Notes: generated from the sequence alone by a model not told the origin. A DNA stretch of 64,000 nucleotides from Anaerolineales bacterium (GCA_030583885.1 CP129480.1:3102714-3166713), one strand, 5' to 3'; shown: positions 1-8,688, numbered from the stretch's first letter. Program-made: numbers and translations.

Positions 1-227
1 GCCACAACTGCCTCGAAGATTTCCGCAGAAGTCCCCTCGAACTGAAACGCCATATACTGAAAAAGAAATGCCAGCATAACACTAACCACTAGTGCCGCAG
101 CCATGCCGGTCCAAATATGTACCTTGAACTGCGTCTGCTTGATCTTGGTCAGGTATCCTATTAGGATGCCAACAATCAGGAAGGCTTCCAAGCCTTCGCG
201 AATTGTGATGAGTGCGCCAGCGATCAT
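1..227 (-). CDS. FTR1-family iron permease, N-terminal part (cut by window edge)
   Basis: Translating the minus strand from the ATG at 227 gives about 75 residues beginning MIAGALITIREGLEAFLIVG. The REGLE motif in the first membrane helix is the hallmark of FTR1/EfeU iron permeases, where the two glutamates handle ferric iron in the membrane. The second predicted helix follows at about residues 42-60. The start codon overlaps the stop of the upstream small membrane gene (ATGA at 224-227), so the two are probably translationally coupled and belong to the copper ATPase operon. In FTR1 systems the partner is usually a multicopper oxidase or a cupredoxin, and both kinds of protein are encoded elsewhere in this island. 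The rest of the gene lies outside the window. Confidence 0.8.
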   Translation of the reverse strand, partial: MIAGALITIREGLEAFLIVGILIGYLTKIKQTQFKVHIWTGMAAALVVSVMLAFLFQYMAFQFEGTSAEIFEAVV

Positions 228-454
228 TGTGACCTTACATGGATCTGTTTCTTGACGCGCGAGATGACAATCGGCATCGCGACGATCAAGCTAAGCAACC
301 CGACCCATGCCGAGCCGCCGACGCGGGCCACCAGAGAGTAGTCTCCGGTCAGTGTGGCAGCCAGTAAAAAGAGCAGTGACACGCCAATCGAAATCGGCAG
401 GTAGATCAAGACACTCTTCCGTGCGACTTCTTTTTCGATCATTTCATGTTCCAT
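224..454 (-). CDS. small two-helix membrane protein
   Basis: The 76-residue product has two hydrophobic segments, at about residues 14-34 and 44-64, with a charged N terminus and a basic C terminus. A good Shine-Dalgarno (AGGAGG) lies five bases before the ATG. It starts 16 bp after the end of the copper ATPase and its stop overlaps the start of the FTR1 permease, so it is part of that operon. I do not recognise the family. A role as an accessory subunit of one of the two transporters is possible but is inference only. Confidence 0.7.
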   Translation of the reverse strand: MEHEMIEKEVARKSVLIYLPISIGVSLLFLLAATLTGDYSLVARVGGSAWVGLLSLIVAMPIVISRVKKQIHVRSQ

Positions 455-470
455 AGGAACCTCCTAAAAA

Positions 471-3092
471 TCAATCATTTCCGGCAGCAACCGTTGACGG
501 TTGTAATTGCGTATTACCACTTCCCTGCCTGGGCTTATGTTCGCGTCCGACCGATGGCTTGAAACCCTTCAACAGCAGCGTGTTTAGAGTTACAGAGATA
601 GAACTGACAGCCATCATCAAGCCGGCTAGTTCGGGACTGATAATGACCGAGGCGAATGTGTAAAACAGACCAGCGCCCAGCGGTATTCCCAATGTGTTAT
701 AAAAGAACGCCCAGAACAAGTTCTGTTTCACCTTACGCATGGTAACCTTGGCAACTTCCAAGGCTGTCACCACATCGCGGATATCGTCCTTAATTAGGAT
801 GATGTCGCCGGTCTCTTTTGCTACATCTGTGCCGGAACCAATTGCCATGCCTACTTCAGCTTGCGCCAAAGCGGGAGCATCGTTCACGCCATCGCCAACC
901 ATCGCAACCTTTTTTCCCTGCGCCTGAAGCTTTCTGACTTCCTCCGCCTTGTCCTGCGGCAGGACCTCAGCCAACACCCGGTCAATGCCAACTTTGCGGG
1001 CAATCGCCTCAGCCGTACGGCGGTTATCGCCAGTAATCATGGCTACTTCGAGTCCCAACTTGTGCAGGTGCTCGATCGCTTCAACCGAATACTCCTTGAG
1101 CGTGTCAGCGACGGCGATCAGGCCAGCCGCCCGCCCATTCAACGCGACAAACATGACAGTCTTGCCATCCGCCTCCAAAACTTCGGCTTGTGTCATCAAA
1201 TGATCAAAGTCAATACTACGGTCGTGCATCAATTTGCGGTTGCCGAGCAGGATTTCAGAACCTACGGCTTTTGCTTCCACACCGTGACCCGGGATCGAAT
1301 TGAATGTTTCAGCTTCTACCAGTTTCAAGCCCCGATCCACCGCGCCGCGCACAATCGCCTCGCCCAAGGGGTGTTCAGAATTCTTTTCGGCGATGGCAGC
1401 CAGGCGGAGAACTGTCTCTGCTTTTACTTCCGAACTTGAAAGACGTGACCCTTCCAGATTCCATTCGTAGTCAGCGATTACATCTGTTACCGAAGGTTCG
1501 CCTTTCGTCAACGTTCCGGTTTTATCGAACACAATGGTTTGTAATTTACTGGTGTTTTCGATAGCTTCTGCGCCTTTGAAGAGCACACCAAATTCCGCGC
1601 CTTTGCCGGTCCCAGCCATCATGGCAGAGGGTGTTGCCAATCCTACAGCACACGGGCAGGAGATGACCAGCACCGTAACACTCAGAAGCAACGAGAACCC
1701 AAACACGCCGATCTCACCCAACTTATAGGGAGACAGGATAAAGCTTGAATTTGGATCGAAGAACGCCTGATAGCCAAAGAAGAACCAGAACAGGAACACA
1801 ACCACCGCCAACAGATGCACACCCAAAATAAAATGTCCCGCCACCCAATCAGCCAGTTTCTGGATCGGTGCTTTGCTGGCTTGCGCATCTTCCACCAATT
1901 TGACGATCTGCGCGAGAGCGGTCTCTTTGCCAATCCGTGTCGCCTTGAATTTGAAAGCACCGGTTTTGTTGAGCGAACCGCCAATCACCAGGTCACCTGC
2001 TTTCTTTTCAACAGGTAGGCTTTCACCGGTCAGCATCGACTCGTCCACGGCTGAATATCCTTCGAATACCTGACCATCGACCGCGATGGATTCACCAGGG
2101 CGGACAAGGATCACCTCCCCAAGTTCGACCTCGTCTGCGGGAATTTCCTCCTCCCGACCATTTCGCATCACGCGCGCGACTTTGGGCTGGAGCTTCATTA
2201 ATTTGCGAATCGCCTCTGACGTTCTTCCGCGCGTCAACGCTTCAAGCCAGCGCCCAAGGATAATGAAACCGGTCAGCAGCGCAGCGCTCTCGAAAAAGGT
2301 CGCACCTTCGCCGCCAAAGCCCGCTTTTGGAAATAGTGTATTGATAACAGCAATTCCATACGCCGCGCCGATACCGGTAGCATACAGTAGGTTCATATCG
2401 GTGACGCCGTGCTTAAGTCCGCGCCAGGAGTTTGTAAAGAACTGCCGGCCGGGGCCAAACACAACTGGCGTGGTCAACAGACCGATCACCCATTTATAAG
2501 AAAGCCAAACCGGCACGAAGGCTTTAAGCGGACCAAGCATTTCGTAAAACGTGCCAATCATGACGACCAGCCCTATAATTCCAGCAACAATCAGGTTGCG
2601 GCCCTGAATTTTTATGTCATCTTCGCGCGCTTGTCGTTCACGGTCGAGGGCGTCTGTGCCTTCACTGCGTTCCTCTGCCTCGTACCCCACCTCGCGCACG
2701 GCGCGTTTCATCGTACTGGCAAAAACCAACCCGGGGACAAAGGTCACTTTCGCAGTGCCCAGCCCAAGGTTCACAACAGAAGCGGTGACTCCATCAAGTT
2801 CGCGCAATGCGCTTTCGACATGATCCACGCACGAGGCGCAAGTCATACCGCGCACATCCAAAGTCAATTCGGTGGTTGGGACGGTATAGCCAACATTTTC
2901 AACGGCACGCCGCATATCGTTCAGCTTGATGCGTTGAGGGTCGTAGGCGACATTTGCCTTATTCGTCGCCAAATTGACGAGGACATTCGATATGCCCGGC
3001 AATTCATTGAGTGCGCCTTCCACATGCGAAACGCAGGAGGCACAAGTCATGCCGCTTATGGGCAAGGTTATTTCAGATATTGTTTTAGTCAT
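471..3092 (-). CDS. copA: copper-translocating P1B-type ATPase with two HMA domains
   Basis: This is a Cu(+) export ATPase of the inner membrane with 873 residues from the chosen start. Two heavy-metal-binding domains carry GMTCASC at residues 14-20 and 82-88. They are followed by membrane helices, an actuator TGES motif, the intramembrane metal site SCPC, the phosphorylation motif DKTGTLT, an SEHPLG motif of the N domain and the hinge [10 protein letters not shown]. An upstream in-frame start would add 25 unusual residues inside csoR, so the ATG at 3092 is preferred. It overlaps the csoR stop by 8 bp. The gene lies third in the operon driven from the promoter at 3788-3856. CPC-type ATPases of this class move Cu(+) or Ag(+) outward. 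Confidence 0.95.
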   Translation of the reverse strand: MTKTISEITLPISGMTCASCVSHVEGALNELPGISNVLVNLATNKANVAYDPQRIKLNDMRRAVENVGYTVPTTELTLDVRGMTCASCVDHVESALRELDGVTASVVNLGLGTAKVTFVPGLVFASTMKRAVREVGYEAEERSEGTDALDRERQAREDDIKIQGRNLIVAGIIGLVVMIGTFYEMLGPLKAFVPVWLSYKWVIGLLTTPVVFGPGRQFFTNSWRGLKHGVTDMNLLYATGIGAAYGIAVINTLFPKAGFGGEGATFFESAALLTGFIILGRWLEALTRGRTSEAIRKLMKLQPKVARVMRNGREEEIPADEVELGEVILVRPGESIAVDGQVFEGYSAVDESMLTGESLPVEKKAGDLVIGGSLNKTGAFKFKATRIGKETALAQIVKLVEDAQASKAPIQKLADWVAGHFILGVHLLAVVVFLFWFFFGYQAFFDPNSSFILSPYKLGEIGVFGFSLLLSVTVLVISCPCAVGLATPSAMMAGTGKGAEFGVLFKGAEAIENTSKLQTIVFDKTGTLTKGEPSVTDVIADYEWNLEGSRLSSSEVKAETVLRLAAIAEKNSEHPLGEAIVRGAVDRGLKLVEAETFNSIPGHGVEAKAVGSEILLGNRKLMHDRSIDFDHLMTQAEVLEADGKTVMFVALNGRAAGLIAVADTLKEYSVEAIEHLHKLGLEVAMITGDNRRTAEAIARKVGIDRVLAEVLPQDKAEEVRKLQAQGKKVAMVGDGVNDAPALAQAEVGMAIGSGTDVAKETGDIILIKDDIRDVVTALEVAKVTMRKVKQNLFWAFFYNTLGIPLGAGLFYTFASVIISPELAGLMMAVSSISVTLNTLLLKGFKPSVGREHKPRQGSGNTQLQPSTVAAGND

Positions 3093-3393
3093 GAGAGACC
3101 TCAATGTTATGATTTGGATAGTGGAGAAAAATCGTATATAAGGCTTGAAGATGTTGTAATTCGGCAATCCTTTCTTTAGGTGAGGCGCTGTTCAGAATGA
3201 CAGATCGGATGGATTCAGCCTGACAAATAATCAACTTTGACCCAGCCACACGGATGGCCGCATCCACCGCCCCAAGCTGATGGAGCACCTGCTCGCAAGG
3301 CTGTCCCGCTTCTGCCATTTCGATGACTGCGTTCAAATGTCCTGCCACGCAGCGCAATCGACGGACGATTTCAGATTGTTGATCGGGTTTCAT
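3085..3393 (-). CDS. CsoR/RcnR-family metal- or sulfur-sensing repressor with altered ligands
   Basis: This 102-residue all-helical protein has the family pattern ([16 protein letters not shown], then PCEQVL, then a third helix). The first conserved cysteine is present (C33). In copper CsoR proteins it works with a His and a Cys in helix 2, but here those positions are Q58 and I62, and a cysteine (C57) lies one residue before the His position. The usual Cu(I) site is therefore not intact. A two-cysteine arrangement is more like the persulfide sensors of the family (CstR type), although the exact match is uncertain. It sits directly upstream of, and overlapping, the copper ATPase, which argues for local control of that operon. 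Confidence 0.8.
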   Translation of the reverse strand: MKPDQQSEIVRRLRCVAGHLNAVIEMAEAGQPCEQVLHQLGAVDAAIRVAGSKLIICQAESIRSVILNSASPKERIAELQHLQALYTIFLHYPNHNIEVSHD

Positions 3394-3775
3394 GAGTCAA
3401 CTCAATGGATGCTGGTATGTTGGTGCGCTGAGGCGCAACCACGCGTCGGATGGCAGTTTCCAGACGCTGATTGCTGTGTCCATTGATCGGGATTGCCAGG
3501 GAGATCCAGGTTTTGCCATCCTGCCCGTGGACAACCAGTGTGACAGGACCGATCTTCTTTTGATAGACAAGGAGGACGATCATCTGACAGTTGCAATCCG
3601 CGGCTCCATGATGGGGGCAGGGACAATCTGGGTGAGCAAGCCGGGCATTCTGCAGATCGAAGGTCTGTACGACGCGGAACCCAGCCCTCTTCAACTGATC
3701 GTTGACCAATGTCAAGACCTGGTCACATGGCTGATCGAAAACCAAAAATGGGAGTAAAGCGCTCATACTGCACAT
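3371..3775 (-). CDS. Cys/His-rich protein with CPCPxHG-CxCQM motif (copy 1)
   Basis: This is a 134-residue soluble protein that I do not recognise. It contains DCPCPHHGAADCNCQM at residues 50-65, that is four cysteines and two histidines in 13 residues, as well as an earlier PCD at 16-18. A paralog lies at 23874-24227 with the same motif and the same PCD spacing. The cluster could bind zinc, copper or an iron-sulfur centre. It is the first gene of the csoR-copA operon, and its promoter has the shared palindrome of this island. The stop overlaps csoR by 23 bp. A later ATG at 3766 is also possible, since the predicted transcription start is only a few bases before 3775. Confidence 0.75.
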   Translation of the reverse strand: MCSMSALLPFLVFDQPCDQVLTLVNDQLKRAGFRVVQTFDLQNARLAHPDCPCPHHGAADCNCQMIVLLVYQKKIGPVTLVVHGQDGKTWISLAIPINGHSNQRLETAIRRVVAPQRTNIPASIELTHETRSTI

Positions 3776-3787
3776 CCTATACTTTTC

Positions 3788-3856
3788 AGTATAGATGAAT
3801 GGATGTTAAAGCCATAGCGCTAAATCCCCCGTTTCGTGATAGGCATTTTCGCTTAT
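3788..3856 (-). promoter_or_regulatory. shared-palindrome promoter of the csoR-copA operon
   Basis: The operator ATAGGCATTTTCGCTTAT lies at 3839-3856. On the minus strand, GCGCT follows at 3820-3816 and a TATACT -10 box at 3793-3788. The operator centre is 54.5 bp from the first base of the -10. No TTGACA-like -35 is visible. The -10 also forms part of a 6-6-6 inverted repeat, CTATAC-N6-GTATAG at 3777-3794, which may be a second, local operator. Confidence 0.7.
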
Positions 3857-4118
3857 GGCACGACAGGCAAACCCTCCCGCAGGGCAGTTTCTTGAATGCA
3901 GCCCTGCGGGAGGAGACTATGCAATTGTGTTCTTGTTGGTGCTGAATTTACATACCAGCACTACGACGAGAACAACTGTCAGAACGACCAGCGCAAGCAT
4001 GGAGAAATCCAAGTCCCCTCACGATATAGGTTCATTTTTATATATTACGGTTTCAGTATAAGCAACGTGCGTAGAGGGATAGTGAAGATTGGGGAAAGTC
4101 TCTTGAAGACTTGGCAGT

Positions 4119-4388
4119 TCACACTGTCGCTAAAATCAGGAGTCCCATCACGACCACACCACCACCCAATGCCAGCCGTACCCATTCCTTGTGGTGTAGA
4201 TTCCAATGGGCTAAACGGTTAAGTGTTGGGCGGGCGGACGCGGCGATCAGGACAACAACCAACGGCAGCACAAAGATTAGATTGTAAAGAACGAGATAGC
4301 TATATCCAAGCAATGCTGAGGGCTGGAGTGCAAGCAAGCTAAGTACACCTAAATAGACTGCGCCGTTGACGATCACGACAAGCAGCAT
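4119..4388 (-). CDS. CcdA-like membrane protein, C-terminal fragment
   Basis: The 89-residue product has three hydrophobic segments. Its part YLVLYNLIFVLPLVVVLI followed by a charged loop and a last helix resembles the C-terminal half of CcdA-like thiol-redox transporters. The expected N-terminal half with its LSPC motif is missing. The frame stays open for about 20 codons upstream of the ATG and then stops, so this is probably a truncated remnant. It lies downstream of the HMA gene in the lgt operon. The region 3857-4118, between the promoter and this gene, shows nothing coding. Confidence 0.45.
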   Translation of the reverse strand: MLLVVIVNGAVYLGVLSLLALQPSALLGYSYLVLYNLIFVLPLVVVLIAASARPTLNRLAHWNLHHKEWVRLALGGGVVVMGLLILATV

Positions 4389-4479
4389 CGAGTAGACGTG
4401 CTTTTGCCGTGTACGAGCTTCTTTGCGAATTGTGCGGGAAGATTTTTTTCATTTTTCGTCCTTTCGCAAATTTGCTGAA

Positions 4480-4782
4480 TTACTCTGCTGCCATCAACTC
4501 TGCGCGATATTTGTGGCGTCCATCGTTCCCTGCGGCAGATACTGCAATCACAAGTTTGTCGGGTGAAATCTTCCTGCTGTCATAACGGACCTCAGCCACC
4601 GCCATGTTCAGATACACGTCCACGCCATATACACCTTCCAGCGTGAGCAGGCTGTTACGGACGCGTGTAACACAGTTCTCACAGCCCATACCCCTTACAG
4701 CCAGGGTTGCAACGTCAGATTTTTGAATCTGATCCCTTGAAGCGGTTTTATAGATGGGTTCAACATAACAATTTTCGTCCAT
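4480..4782 (-). CDS. free heavy-metal-associated (HMA) domain protein, copy 1
   Basis: This is a 100-residue protein with one ferredoxin-fold HMA domain. The metal loop GMGCENC puts its cysteines at 34 and 37. A short N-terminal extension has an extra cysteine in the motif ENCYVEPI. It is a close paralog of the gene at 6233-6541, which has the same length, the same cysteine positions and the same ending AAGNDGRH-Y. HMA proteins of this size commonly carry Cu(I) to a transporter. It starts 10 bp after lgt ends and is probably co-transcribed with it. Confidence 0.85.
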   Translation of the reverse strand: MDENCYVEPIYKTASRDQIQKSDVATLAVRGMGCENCVTRVRNSLLTLEGVYGVDVYLNMAVAEVRYDSRKISPDKLVIAVSAAGNDGRHKYRAELMAAE

Positions 4783-4792
4783 GTTATTCTCC

Positions 4793-5581
4793 TTAGATTG
4801 TTTGTTTATTTAGAAACCCACGCTGCGTCCATGCGAGCAAAGCCATGCCGATGGTAAATCCAATCACGGCAATGATCTGTGATTGCGTCAATCCAAAAGC
4901 GATGATGCGGTATGAACTGGTGAATGCCAGGAAAAAACGCTCCAGGCTGTAAAGAGTCAGGTAAACCAGGAACAGCTTCCCGTCAGACCATTTGCGTTTT
5001 CGCAATTGCCAGAGCACAGCGAAAATCCCCAGGTTGACCACAAGTTCATAAACGGGCATCGGCGTGTAATAAACCCCTAGTTGCGGAACCATCACATTGG
5101 GATTGGTGTATGCAAATCCGAATGGGCCGTTGGTTGGTTTTCCCATTGCATCACCTGTAATCACACACGCAATGCGGCCTATGGCTTGTGCCAGAACCAA
5201 ACCTGGCGCAGCAGCATCCAGCAATTTGGGGAAGTGCCAGCTGCGCCGCCGGGCAATTAAAGCACCTGCGATAAGCCCGCCGACGAGCGCGCCCCAGATC
5301 GCCAGCCCACCTTCCCAGATATACAGGGCACGGATGGGGTTTGCCGCGTATTCATCTGGCCAATGATCGAGCACGTGAAATAAACGTGCCCCGAGCAACC
5401 CGCCGACAATGATCCACATGGCGGCATCGTAAATGTCTTCATTTTTGAAACCTTTGCGTTCGGCCTCACGTGCCGTCAGCCAAATACCTATTCCTATCGC
5501 GATCATGAGAATGATGCCGTACCAGCGCACCGCAAAGTGCCCGATACTGAAAATGATTGGGTCAATTGAAATTGTGAACAT
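4793..5581 (-). CDS. lgt: prolipoprotein diacylglyceryl transferase
   Basis: This integral membrane enzyme transfers diacylglycerol to the lipobox cysteine of prelipoproteins. The 262 residues give about seven helices. Lgt features include RWYGIILMIAIGIGIW near the N terminus, GGLAIWGALVGG, and a variant of the family signature, GRIACVITGDAMG, in place of the usual GRIGNFINGE. The length is normal. It is placed inside the copper/redox island rather than with lgt's usual housekeeping neighbours. Several lipoproteins are encoded nearby (rhodanese, multicopper oxidase, YtkA-like, YncE-like), so it may be a second, dedicated copy; that is inference. Confidence 0.9.
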   Translation of the reverse strand: MFTISIDPIIFSIGHFAVRWYGIILMIAIGIGIWLTAREAERKGFKNEDIYDAAMWIIVGGLLGARLFHVLDHWPDEYAANPIRALYIWEGGLAIWGALVGGLIAGALIARRRSWHFPKLLDAAAPGLVLAQAIGRIACVITGDAMGKPTNGPFGFAYTNPNVMVPQLGVYYTPMPVYELVVNLGIFAVLWQLRKRKWSDGKLFLVYLTLYSLERFFLAFTSSYRIIAFGLTQSQIIAVIGFTIGMALLAWTQRGFLNKQTI

Positions 5582-5765
5582 ATTTTATATAGTCCTCAGG
5601 GGTGAAATATTTCCCAGGAGCAAACGTTTCGGCAAAGCACAAGAATAGCAATCAACAAGCGCACCAGCGGGAGATCACACATCCCAATGATGCTGACAAG
5701 TACCATGTCATCAAAGTGAATTGCGAATCTTCTGAACTTAATCTGACCTGGAAGTTCCAACTCAC

Positions 5766-5834
5766 ATTGTATGGCTTTGATCGGGAATACCAAAGCGCTG
5801 TTTATCGCATTTTAGAGTAGGCTTTTTTGCTTAT
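5766..5834 (-). promoter_or_regulatory. shared-palindrome promoter of the lgt operon
   Basis: The operator GTAGGCTTTTTTGCTTAT is at 5817-5834. GCGCT is on the minus strand at 5798-5794 and a TACAAT -10 box at 5771-5766. The spacing (54.5 bp from operator centre to -10) is the same as at the other sites. The leader to the lgt start is long, about 180 bases, and I see no gene or riboswitch in it. Confidence 0.65.
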
Positions 5835-5885
5835 ACAAAAAAAACAGGCTCCGTTGTTCTCGGTGCCTGTACCACATCAACCTTC

Positions 5886-6095
5886 GATCCTACAATTCCT
5901 CATCATCCCCGCATCCTCAAGCTATCCCGCACCATCGCAGATTTGGCTGGCAGAGGCGCCGCAATATCGTCTAAAGTTGATGATGCAATAATCCCGGAAG
6001 CCACACAGATAATCGTTGATGATCTATGCGGCTACTGGAAAATAGCGAGGACCTTATTTAGGATACCAAATCCACGATCATATCTGGATTGTTGA
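5886..6095 (+). pseudogene. possible remnant of a ComM/YifB-like ATPase
   Basis: The plus-strand frame reads PRILKLSRTIADLAG near its start, which resembles the C-terminal helical lid of ComM/YifB or magnesium-chelatase-type ATPases. The frame then becomes unrelated and ends at 6093-6095. There is no start codon or ribosome-binding site. With the fragment on the other strand at 6058-6204, it suggests that 5835-6232 is a scar of lost genes. Confidence 0.3.
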
Positions 6096-6204
6096 GTCCA
6101 TTTGTTTTCAAGTGAACCGCAAAGTTTTGCGGACTGTCCATGCCTTCATGCATCATAAAGACTCTAGACTTGACGATTGTGCTTTCACCTGGTTTGAGTA
6201 CCAT
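6058..6204 (-). CDS. short hypothetical fragment after the HMA gene
   Basis: A 48-codon minus-strand frame starts at the ATG at 6204-6202 and continues open upstream into the HMA gene. It reads VLKPGEST, then MMHEGMDSPQNF and AVHLKTNG, which looks like a beta-sandwich edge from a larger secreted protein. I see no ribosome-binding site. It is probably the tail of a truncated gene rather than a functional one. Confidence 0.3.
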   Translation of the reverse strand: MVLKPGESTIVKSRVFMMHEGMDSPQNFAVHLKTNGLNNPDMIVDLVS

Positions 6205-6232
6205 CGCCGGTGTCGGTGACTTTGGAGGAATG

Positions 6233-6541
6233 TCACACGGGAAGGTTTGATATCACCTGTGCTTCGTAATGATGACGTCCATCATTTCCAGCGGCGAAGA
6301 CTGCCTTGACCATTGCCTCCGGAGCGACTTTCCCGCTGTCGTAATAGACTTCTGCCAATCCCATCTGCAAGTACATTTCCACGTGATGAATTCCATCCAC
6401 TAACACCAAGGCATTTCGCACGCGCATGGCGCAATTCTGGCAGCCCATCCCTGCTACTGCAAGGTGGATACGGTCGGCAGTGCTGAGCACGCCATCTAAA
6501 ACAGCTTTACTGATCGGTTCGACATGACAATTCTGTTCCAT
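6233..6541 (-). CDS. free heavy-metal-associated (HMA) domain protein, copy 2
   Basis: This 102-residue HMA protein is a paralog of the gene at 4480-4782. The loop GMGCQNC places the cysteines at 34 and 37, and the N terminus again has a cysteine-histidine motif (QNCHVEPI). It lies 32 bp after the polyferredoxin gene and is the last clear gene of that operon. It probably binds Cu(I) or a similar soft metal. Having two near-identical chaperones in two operons with the same promoter type suggests that each serves a different transporter or enzyme. Confidence 0.85.
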   Translation of the reverse strand: MEQNCHVEPISKAVLDGVLSTADRIHLAVAGMGCQNCAMRVRNALVLVDGIHHVEMYLQMGLAEVYYDSGKVAPEAMVKAVFAAGNDGRHHYEAQVISNLPV

Positions 6542-6573
6542 GATCTTTGCTCCTGTAATTTGTTTCGAGATAT

Positions 6574-7953
6574 TTACATTCTCATTGCCATCGGCAGGGT
6601 GAAGAGAACGACGTTCATGATCGTCAACAAGACCATCAACGCGGCGTAGGGCACGAAGGTTCCCCAGGCTTTCCCATCCGCATGGTTGGACTTGGCAATG
6701 CGATAGGCAGTGTAAAGGGAACCAATGAAGCCAAGGGCAATCAATGCGAATTGCAGGTATTGAATGGCTTCCATGCTGAGAACTGCTGGAGATGCGCCGT
6801 GGACTTCTCTCCCAATGAGCCCAAGGGCTGTGTAGAAGATCGACTTGCCTTCCGCCAGCAGGTGGAACAGGTTGTGGGCAATGTGTCCCGCCATATCCAG
6901 CGCGATGATGGCGTAACCGAAGCGGGCAAAGTTTTCAACGAGCGTGGCTTTGTTGAATTTGCTTGCGATCCAGGAGGTCAGGCCGAGCAAAGCCACCGGA
7001 ATGATGATGGCGGTTGCGAAAGTGATACTGAAGGTGACCGCATAGTTGGTCGTGCCGGTTACATTCTCCAGCCATTTCAACATGGATGCCCATATCTCGA
7101 GCATGGTCACATTCTGGACGAACACGATGCCCATGATGACTGCTGAAAGGAAGGCTTCTTCAAGTTTCGGCTTGCGGATGAACCACAATTCCTTGGTGGG
7201 CGGGCGTACAGTCAATTGAATGGAGTTATTGGGGCAGCCTTTGATACATTCCGCGCATAGCACACAATTGGCGCTGGAGGTCATCGTTTTGGGGAATTCG
7301 AACAAGGGGCAGGGAGCAGACTGATCCGTGCCTTTATAGCAGGCGGCAATTGTGCAGGTCGCGCAAATCTCCGGCGTGCCGCGCAGGCTCAACATGCCGT
7401 TGCGGGCGTAATTGCCAGATAACCCGCCGAGAAAGCAGACGTAGCGGCAGAAGGTGCGGCGTTCGTAAAAAGCGCCGGAGACCACCACGCCCGTGGTAAG
7501 GGTCAACATCAGTACACCGGAGCCAAGCGGGTTTTCCACCACGCCAAAGACGTGATCACTCCAGGTGATGAAGATAAAGAGCGCATCGATGATCCAAATG
7601 CCGTATTTTTTCAGGAACCGTGGAGCGGGACGATTGTTACCGACAAAATTTTGTACCAGATCATTGATCTTGGCGAACGGGCAGATGGCGCACCAGAAAC
7701 GTCCGAGAAACAGGAAGATGATCGGAATGAGCGGCCACCACAACACCCAGGTCAGCGCGGTGCCGAAGTTATCATGCGCTGATTCGGGTCCGAGGATCAA
7801 CTCGAACATAATGACCATGAAGATCATCAGGGTGGGCCATTGGATGATGCCGGGATACCAGCGGCTGCGCAGGAAACGGTCGATCCATTTGTTGCTGAGC
7901 AGGTTTCCGCCATTCAGCAGGGATGGGTTTTGGTTGGGAAGAGAAGTCGTCAT
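6574..7953 (-). CDS. membrane-bound polyferredoxin of the NapH/NosR/CcoG type
   Basis: This is a 459-residue membrane protein with several helices and two kinds of iron-sulfur motif: CAICPFAK near residue 90, and a ferredoxin-like CVLCAECIKGCP after residue 230. An extra cluster-like CATCTIAAC lies between. Proteins of this type pass electrons from the membrane to periplasmic or membrane redox partners, for example in copper maturation (CcoG), nitrate reduction (NapH) and nitrous oxide reduction (NosR). No terminal reductase genes are seen here. The neighbours are a Met/His-rich YtkA-like protein and an HMA protein, so a role in copper reduction or delivery is the most economical guess. Confidence 0.8.
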   Translation of the reverse strand: MTTSLPNQNPSLLNGGNLLSNKWIDRFLRSRWYPGIIQWPTLMIFMVIMFELILGPESAHDNFGTALTWVLWWPLIPIIFLFLGRFWCAICPFAKINDLVQNFVGNNRPAPRFLKKYGIWIIDALFIFITWSDHVFGVVENPLGSGVLMLTLTTGVVVSGAFYERRTFCRYVCFLGGLSGNYARNGMLSLRGTPEICATCTIAACYKGTDQSAPCPLFEFPKTMTSSANCVLCAECIKGCPNNSIQLTVRPPTKELWFIRKPKLEEAFLSAVIMGIVFVQNVTMLEIWASMLKWLENVTGTTNYAVTFSITFATAIIIPVALLGLTSWIASKFNKATLVENFARFGYAIIALDMAGHIAHNLFHLLAEGKSIFYTALGLIGREVHGASPAVLSMEAIQYLQFALIALGFIGSLYTAYRIAKSNHADGKAWGTFVPYAALMVLLTIMNVVLFTLPMAMRM

Positions 7954-7965
7954 GGAATATTCCTC

Positions 7966-8688
7966 TTAAGCCTGTATTGAATTTTTCTTGCGCTTTATGA
8001 TGGCGGCCGCGGTCATTACTGAGGCATTGATGCCGACAAAACCAGCCAGGATGCCGTATTTGGCATCCAAGCCTGCAACGATCACGGGGAATTCGACTTC
8101 CGTCAACTGCCCATCCACAGTGAAATGAATATTGAAGATCCATTCCCCGGTTCGGTTGAACGAGACATGCCCGGAATATTCACCAGGTTCGTGCCCAGCC
8201 TCAAGGACGACCTGGGTCGGTTCAGCAGTATGTGAGTCTTGGGTCTCACCATGAGAATCTTGCGCTTCACCATGCGTAGAAGGTTCATTTGCTTCAGGTT
8301 CATTCCCCATATCCATGCCAGACATGCCATTCATATCATCGGTGGGCGCAGCCTCTTCTGTGGGCATGTCCATTCCGCTCATGCTGTCGGAACCATGCGC
8401 ATCAACCCTGGTGTCTTCTTCATGTTCCGACATGATTTCGTTCGGCATGGCGATCACTCCCGCATCCGCGTTCGCGACCGGCATACCCATCGCATCGGTG
8501 ATTTGAACATGGAATTCGTTCGCACCCAACCTGGGGGACTCCACAAAAATCAACCGGATGTGATAGCCGTTGGCTTCTCTTTCGATCCCCTCCCCGGCAC
8601 CATCCGCCAGGGCGCGCTGAAGCGGGATTGCCAGCAATATGGTAATGGTGAGTATCGTCACCGTGTAATGGAACCATGTTTTCTTCAT
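7966..8688 (-). CDS. membrane-anchored YtkA/FixH-like protein with Met/His-rich copper-binding insert
   Basis: This 240-residue exported protein has a signal peptide (MKKTWFHY...), a YtkA-like beta domain split by an insert, and a C-terminal membrane helix ending in KRKKNS. The insert, at about residues 85-150, is full of Met, His, Asp and Glu (SMSGMDMP, GMSGMDMG, repeated DSHGE). That composition is typical of periplasmic copper-binding segments. The ATG at 8688 is chosen because the predicted transcription start is about 8719; the next upstream ATG overlaps the -10. It is first in the operon with the polyferredoxin and the second HMA protein. Confidence 0.75.
   Translation of the reverse strand: MKKTWFHYTVTILTITILLAIPLQRALADGAGEGIEREANGYHIRLIFVESPRLGANEFHVQITDAMGMPVANADAGVIAMPNEIMSEHEEDTRVDAHGSDSMSGMDMPTEEAAPTDDMNGMSGMDMGNEPEANEPSTHGEAQDSHGETQDSHTAEPTQVVLEAGHEPGEYSGHVSFNRTGEWIFNIHFTVDGQLTEVEFPVIVAGLDAKYGILAGFVGINASVMTAAAIIKRKKNSIQA

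Noticed and set aside
861..3179. Long open frames opposite the copper ATPase gene
   Set aside because: They are shadows of the conserved ATPase codons, with no domain or ribosome-binding site.
5602..5820. Plus-strand frame of 72 codons in the leader of lgt
   Set aside because: It has no ribosome-binding site, no recognisable domain and ends exactly in the operator. It looks like a chance frame.
6574..7953. NosR or a nitrous oxide reductase cluster
   Set aside because: There is no NosZ, NosD or NosF gene near, and the flavin domain of NosR is missing. Only the polyferredoxin part is present.
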